From: Sphagnum magellanicum
Lineage: Eukaryota > Streptophyta > Sphagnopsida > Sphagnales > Sphagnaceae
Length of the DNA: 64,000 bases
Reading direction: 5' to 3'
NCBI GenBank assembly: GCA_021904315.1
Contig: CM038918.1
Span: 12,973,349-13,037,348 of the forward strand
This document shows, one piece after another, positions 60,021 to 64,000 of this stretch (its first letter is position 1; the number at the start of each line of letters is the position of its first letter). Under the pieces are notes generated by a model. That model had not been told where the DNA came from, did not search any database, and worked only from the letters and a program-made list of their open reading frames with translations. The translations under genes and the position numbers were made by a program.

Positions 60021-63000
60021 CACACCCACATGCTTTATCTAGCTCAAGGAATTGAATAGAATCTATTATGGCATGAGGCAGGAATTCTTTTTAAGGATTT
60101 TGTGATGATGTAGCCAAAGTGGCGATCATTCACAAAATAATTTAGCCAAATTTTGGCTACAAACTGGATATGAAAGTATTCAGAATAATTTAATATTCTT
60201 GGCTACCTACTGGAACTTATCATAAAAATCTGACGATTTGAAAAATAAAATAAAATCTTCCTAATCTGGCGAATTTAGGTCTTTTTTTTTCCATGAAAAA
60301 TCCTGTGAATAGCTCAAAATCATATTATTATTATGCATTCATGGGTGATAGGGTGAAGTTGACAAAAAGCCAATAATTTTTAAAAAAAAGGAATTAAAGT
60401 TCTACCATCATATTTTAAAGCTAAACAAATTGCATTCCCTTGTGTCCCATAATTCTTTACAACTCATAGAGTTTTTTAAATGTGGATCTCACATGATGAC
60501 AAACATGTTGTCAATTTTATGAAGATCAAAAGCTTTTCAAAAATTCTAAGATATGTTTGATTGCATCTATCATTTCTAATTGTCACATGTTTTTGTGCAT
60601 GAAAAGGAGTTTATTCTCAAATGGGTTAGAAGTTTATGGTTCATCCTCAAATGTTAATTCTTAACCTCCATTGTGATTGTAAGGTTACATATTTTTGTTT
60701 TAGAGACAATAGGATTTTTTAATATATTAATGTGATTGTTATTAATTCGTTGGGGGGTGGGGGGTCATATCTTTCACATTTTTTTCTTTTGGTGGTTGAC
60801 CTGTTTTATTGGTTCACCACCCAAAACAAAAGCCAAAACTTGACACTTATAGAATGGAAATTGCCCTCATGGATTAGTGAGATAATTGTAAAAAAATGGA
60901 ACTCTTTGTAAATATGCATGAAAATTCATGCAAGAGGCATGTTTTATTTACATAATAAAACATTTGCACATGACATAATGACCTAAGTGAAAATTAGTAT
61001 TATTTACAAATTTCATGCATCTCCAAGTACATAAATTATATTTACATTAAACATGGAACATGCAATTCAAAAAACATGATTTGGGAAGAATTCTTTAGTA
61101 TGAATAAGGACTAACATGGGTCCTTTTTAAAACTTTTCACATGTGTTTGGTGGAGTTTGCAAAAAGGATGATTATTATTGATCAAATTGTGAAGATGACC
61201 TCTTTTCCTTCAACTATTGAACAAGTTATTACAACCTTGGGCATGATCATGCATTTCCAAAAAGATTGCAACTTCAAATTTTCCATTCCATTTTTTTCTT
61301 TGGGACAACCCATGTGTTGCAAGGTAAATTTGTTCAAACCTTAACATCTCCATAAACACACAAAGAAAAGTAATACCAATTCTTTTTTTTCATCTTGTAT
61401 TTAAAGAATGTTACAACTCATTCCACGAGGTTGTTATGTTTAAAAAAACTTTGTTTTTGCAAAAATAAGATTCATACTAGAGATATTCATCAATTTGATA
61501 TTGCATCTCTTTAAAACTAACATTCCTATAATAAAATTGAAAATGTTCTTCCCCTTGGTCTTTCAAACAACGCCCAATCATGTAAATGTATTTGTGCATA
61601 ACAACATCATTCAATAATCTACAATGAACGATATGCGCCCATGACACATTAGTATTCACATGATTCCAACCCAAACATTTTTTTTGATCAATTTGTTCAA
61701 AGCTACAAAAGTAAAAATGTAAATATTGCATGTCATTTGTAGATGGAATCTTTAAAGATTCCATCTTTTTTCCAAAACACACAATCATGGCACATAGTTA
61801 TGTTCTATGAACTTTTCCATTGTGGCCAACATCTTTCTAGGAATGTTAAAAACAACACACTAATTGTCATACTAACCTTAAAATGTTTGTCACCATGTTT
61901 TGGTTTCTTTTTGTCTTTTTCTCTTGGAGAGGCCTTAAGAAAATAATTAACCTTTAACTAAAAATATGAAAAAAATGAAATGAAATGGGCCCCAAAAACA
62001 AACCAATAACAAGAAATGATAGAGCACCTTTTCCTTCTCAAAAAAAAAAGTGTTTGACATGCATCCATGACACAAAAAAAGAAAAAAACAAAATTTCAAT
62101 TTTCCTACCCAACTACCACACCAACTGAAAAATAAAAAATAAAAAATAAAATTGTTTGGGTGGATATTAGTTCAATTCATTGGTTGCTAGGAAATTATAT
62201 TTGCAATTATGTTATTTACTATTTTGGATTAGGCTAATGGCAAGGGTAGAATTGTGAAGATGTACCATAACCTAAGGTTGGATTTGGCATTAAATATTAT
62301 AATACTTTGGTTGTTTTGGCACAAATTTAATCAATTTTTAAAAAAATTCAAAAAATTAGTTTATTATGCTTAATAATTCAAAATTTGTGGTCAAACTTGA
62401 ACCTTGGCCTTTTTTATGTACAAGTTCATGAGGACAATCCAATTAAAAAGACTTTTGGTAGTGAAAATAGTTTTATTACATTTAGTTTGTACTTATCAAA
62501 ATCAAAATCAAATTGTTGAATTAAAATTCCCAAAATACATTAATTATTTGACAAGTTATTTCCAAACCTGCCAAGGTAGTACAATAATCCTTAAAAAAAA
62601 TTGACAACTTTTTTTGAAATTGGGACATTGAAATGCCAAAATGTCTACTAAATCCGTTTGTGAAATGATAAAATTTGTGGAGAAGACAAATGAAAACCTA
62701 AAAAGAACTTTATTTTTCACATCCACCACCCATCCTCTTCTTTGCATTTTCATTTCACATTTGGATTGTTGGCCTACTACCATTGATTTGCAATGGACCA
62801 ATCAACAAGCAAATAACAATGTTGTTCATTTTATTATTTAGAATAATGTCATGTACTCCTATGTCAACACTTACAATTATCATTATCATGATCACACATA
62901 CAAAATATAACATAAATTTATCCTAAATGGTGCATGAATATACCTTAAATGGTAAATGAAAATGGTTGTTCACTTGCAATGAAAACACAAATCCAAACCC

Positions 63001-64000
63001 AACATTTCCACACAACATAAATGCAAAACTAACACCATGCACAAAATATACAAAACTTGCATACAACAATAAAATGTTGGATTCACACAAACTAGGATTA
63101 TATCCCATCCATAGAATATTCTAAACCTCATTCACACTTGAATCAATTTGAAATAAAAACTTAAACAACTAAGCTAACCTAATTTATCCATAATTAATTG
63201 GGACCTAATCAAACATAATAATTAACACACTTGACAAAAATTTGGTTAATGTAAGTGTTATAATGAAACCACATTTGGTTATTATTATTTTCCTTATTTT
63301 TCATGTTTAATTTGTTGTGTGGTTATTGTTGATGTTTGTTTAACAATGCATAAAGGAGCAAGAGGAACAAAATAAAACACAAAACAATAATAACATTAAT
63401 TTTGTCATTAGTTTCATTATCACATTAAAGGTGATCAACAAGGAGCAACAAGAGGAAAATTTTGATTTGGAATCCTAGTGTGATGTGTGTTCCTATATTG
63501 CCAACATCCAATACTTGTTGAACATCAATGATGACAACAACAAAAGATGATGAAAGTGGTGTGATGTTGAGATGTGTTGATGTAGTTGATGGTTTAATCC
63601 ACTCAAAACATACATCTTGTTGGTTGGGTTTGATTTGAAGTAGAAGTGTATTGGACTATTGACCACATTTTTCTAAACTCCTCCCACTTCCCATTCAATT
63701 TGTCATTCAAGTGTAACTTCAATGTAGAAGGCCAAGTAACAATAACATATTTTGACCATCAAAATGACCATTGTTGCCAAACTTGGATATTAACTTGAGT
63801 TATTGAAACTTTCATTTCATTTGTGTTTATGATTTTCTATGAATGGGGTGCTTGGTGGATTTTAATGGACGTTTGGTTTATGCAACAAGAATATCCCCCA
63901 AACATTTTTGTTGTTTGAATGGATTCAACAACTATGACACATTTTAACAAAACCAACTTGGTTGTGTTTATTCCCACTGCACCACCTCCATAATGTGCAA
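60021..64000. other. AT-rich gene-free stretch
   Basis: No gene, RNA gene or classifiable mobile element is recognised. Short frames at 61141-61344, 61477-61788 and 62404-62604 lack any family motif and have compositions like their surroundings. They are probably remains of old transposons. Confidence 0.55.

Noticed and set aside
61477..61788. 103-residue minus-strand frame
   Set aside because: No recognisable motif, no exon structure and a composition matching its AT-rich surroundings.

Overview
The window is nuclear DNA of a land plant. It has spliceosomal GT-AG introns, plant-type protein families, a CCCTAAA-type telomeric motif, and long AT-rich gene-poor stretches full of decayed retrotransposons, tandem repeats and long poly-C/poly-G runs. 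The gene spacing and the retroelement families would fit a large, repeat-rich non-flowering plant genome, but that placement is only a guess. All identifications come from reading translations and splice sites by eye; no database search was run.

Three protein genes can be supported. (1) On the plus strand at 6376-7527, an intronless MAPK phosphatase of the plant MKP1 type. Its dual-specificity catalytic domain and gelsolin-like domain are intact, but it lacks the usual long C-terminal half. (2) On the minus strand at 26067-35119, a seven-exon gene for a nuclear protein of about 1134 residues with a TFIIS central-like domain, a SPOC domain and a proline-rich tail (plant PHF3/DIDO-like group). 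(3) On the minus strand at 53295-58276, a ten-exon gene for a chloroplast-targeted double-ACT-domain protein, ACR11-like. For genes 2 and 3 I rebuilt the exons; every junction keeps phase. The only unresolved splice site is the first donor of gene 3.

Layout: 1-5150 is AT-rich with a decayed LTR. 5151-5455 is a ~78-bp tandem repeat. 5900-7527 is the MKP1-like gene, followed by a ~197-bp tandem duplication that begins exactly at its stop codon and by 4 kb of gene-like but uncoding sequence. 11.9-24.6 kb is AT-rich repeat land. 26-36.6 kb holds the SPOC gene and its pyrimidine-rich promoter side. 36.6-37.5 kb is a ~95-bp tandem array ending near a telomeric motif. 41.5-48 kb is a decayed LINE cut by two oppositely oriented solo LTRs of one family. 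50.9-52.3 kb is a decayed minus-strand reverse transcriptase of Penelope-like appearance. 53.3-58.3 kb is the ACR11-like gene with four evenly spaced TGGGCT boxes upstream. 58.6-64 kb is AT-rich with poly-G and a 44-bp-period repeat.

The three genes are not a functional cluster: stress MAPK signalling, RNA polymerase II-linked transcription and chloroplast nitrogen metabolism. What links two of them is a dispersed non-coding repeat present in introns of both minus-strand genes. I found no convincing new gene system. The oddities most worth a second look are the shortened MKP1-like gene with its terminal duplication, two perfect 16-bp fold-backs, the intronic repeat family, the nested LINE/solo-LTR block and the 95-bp array.
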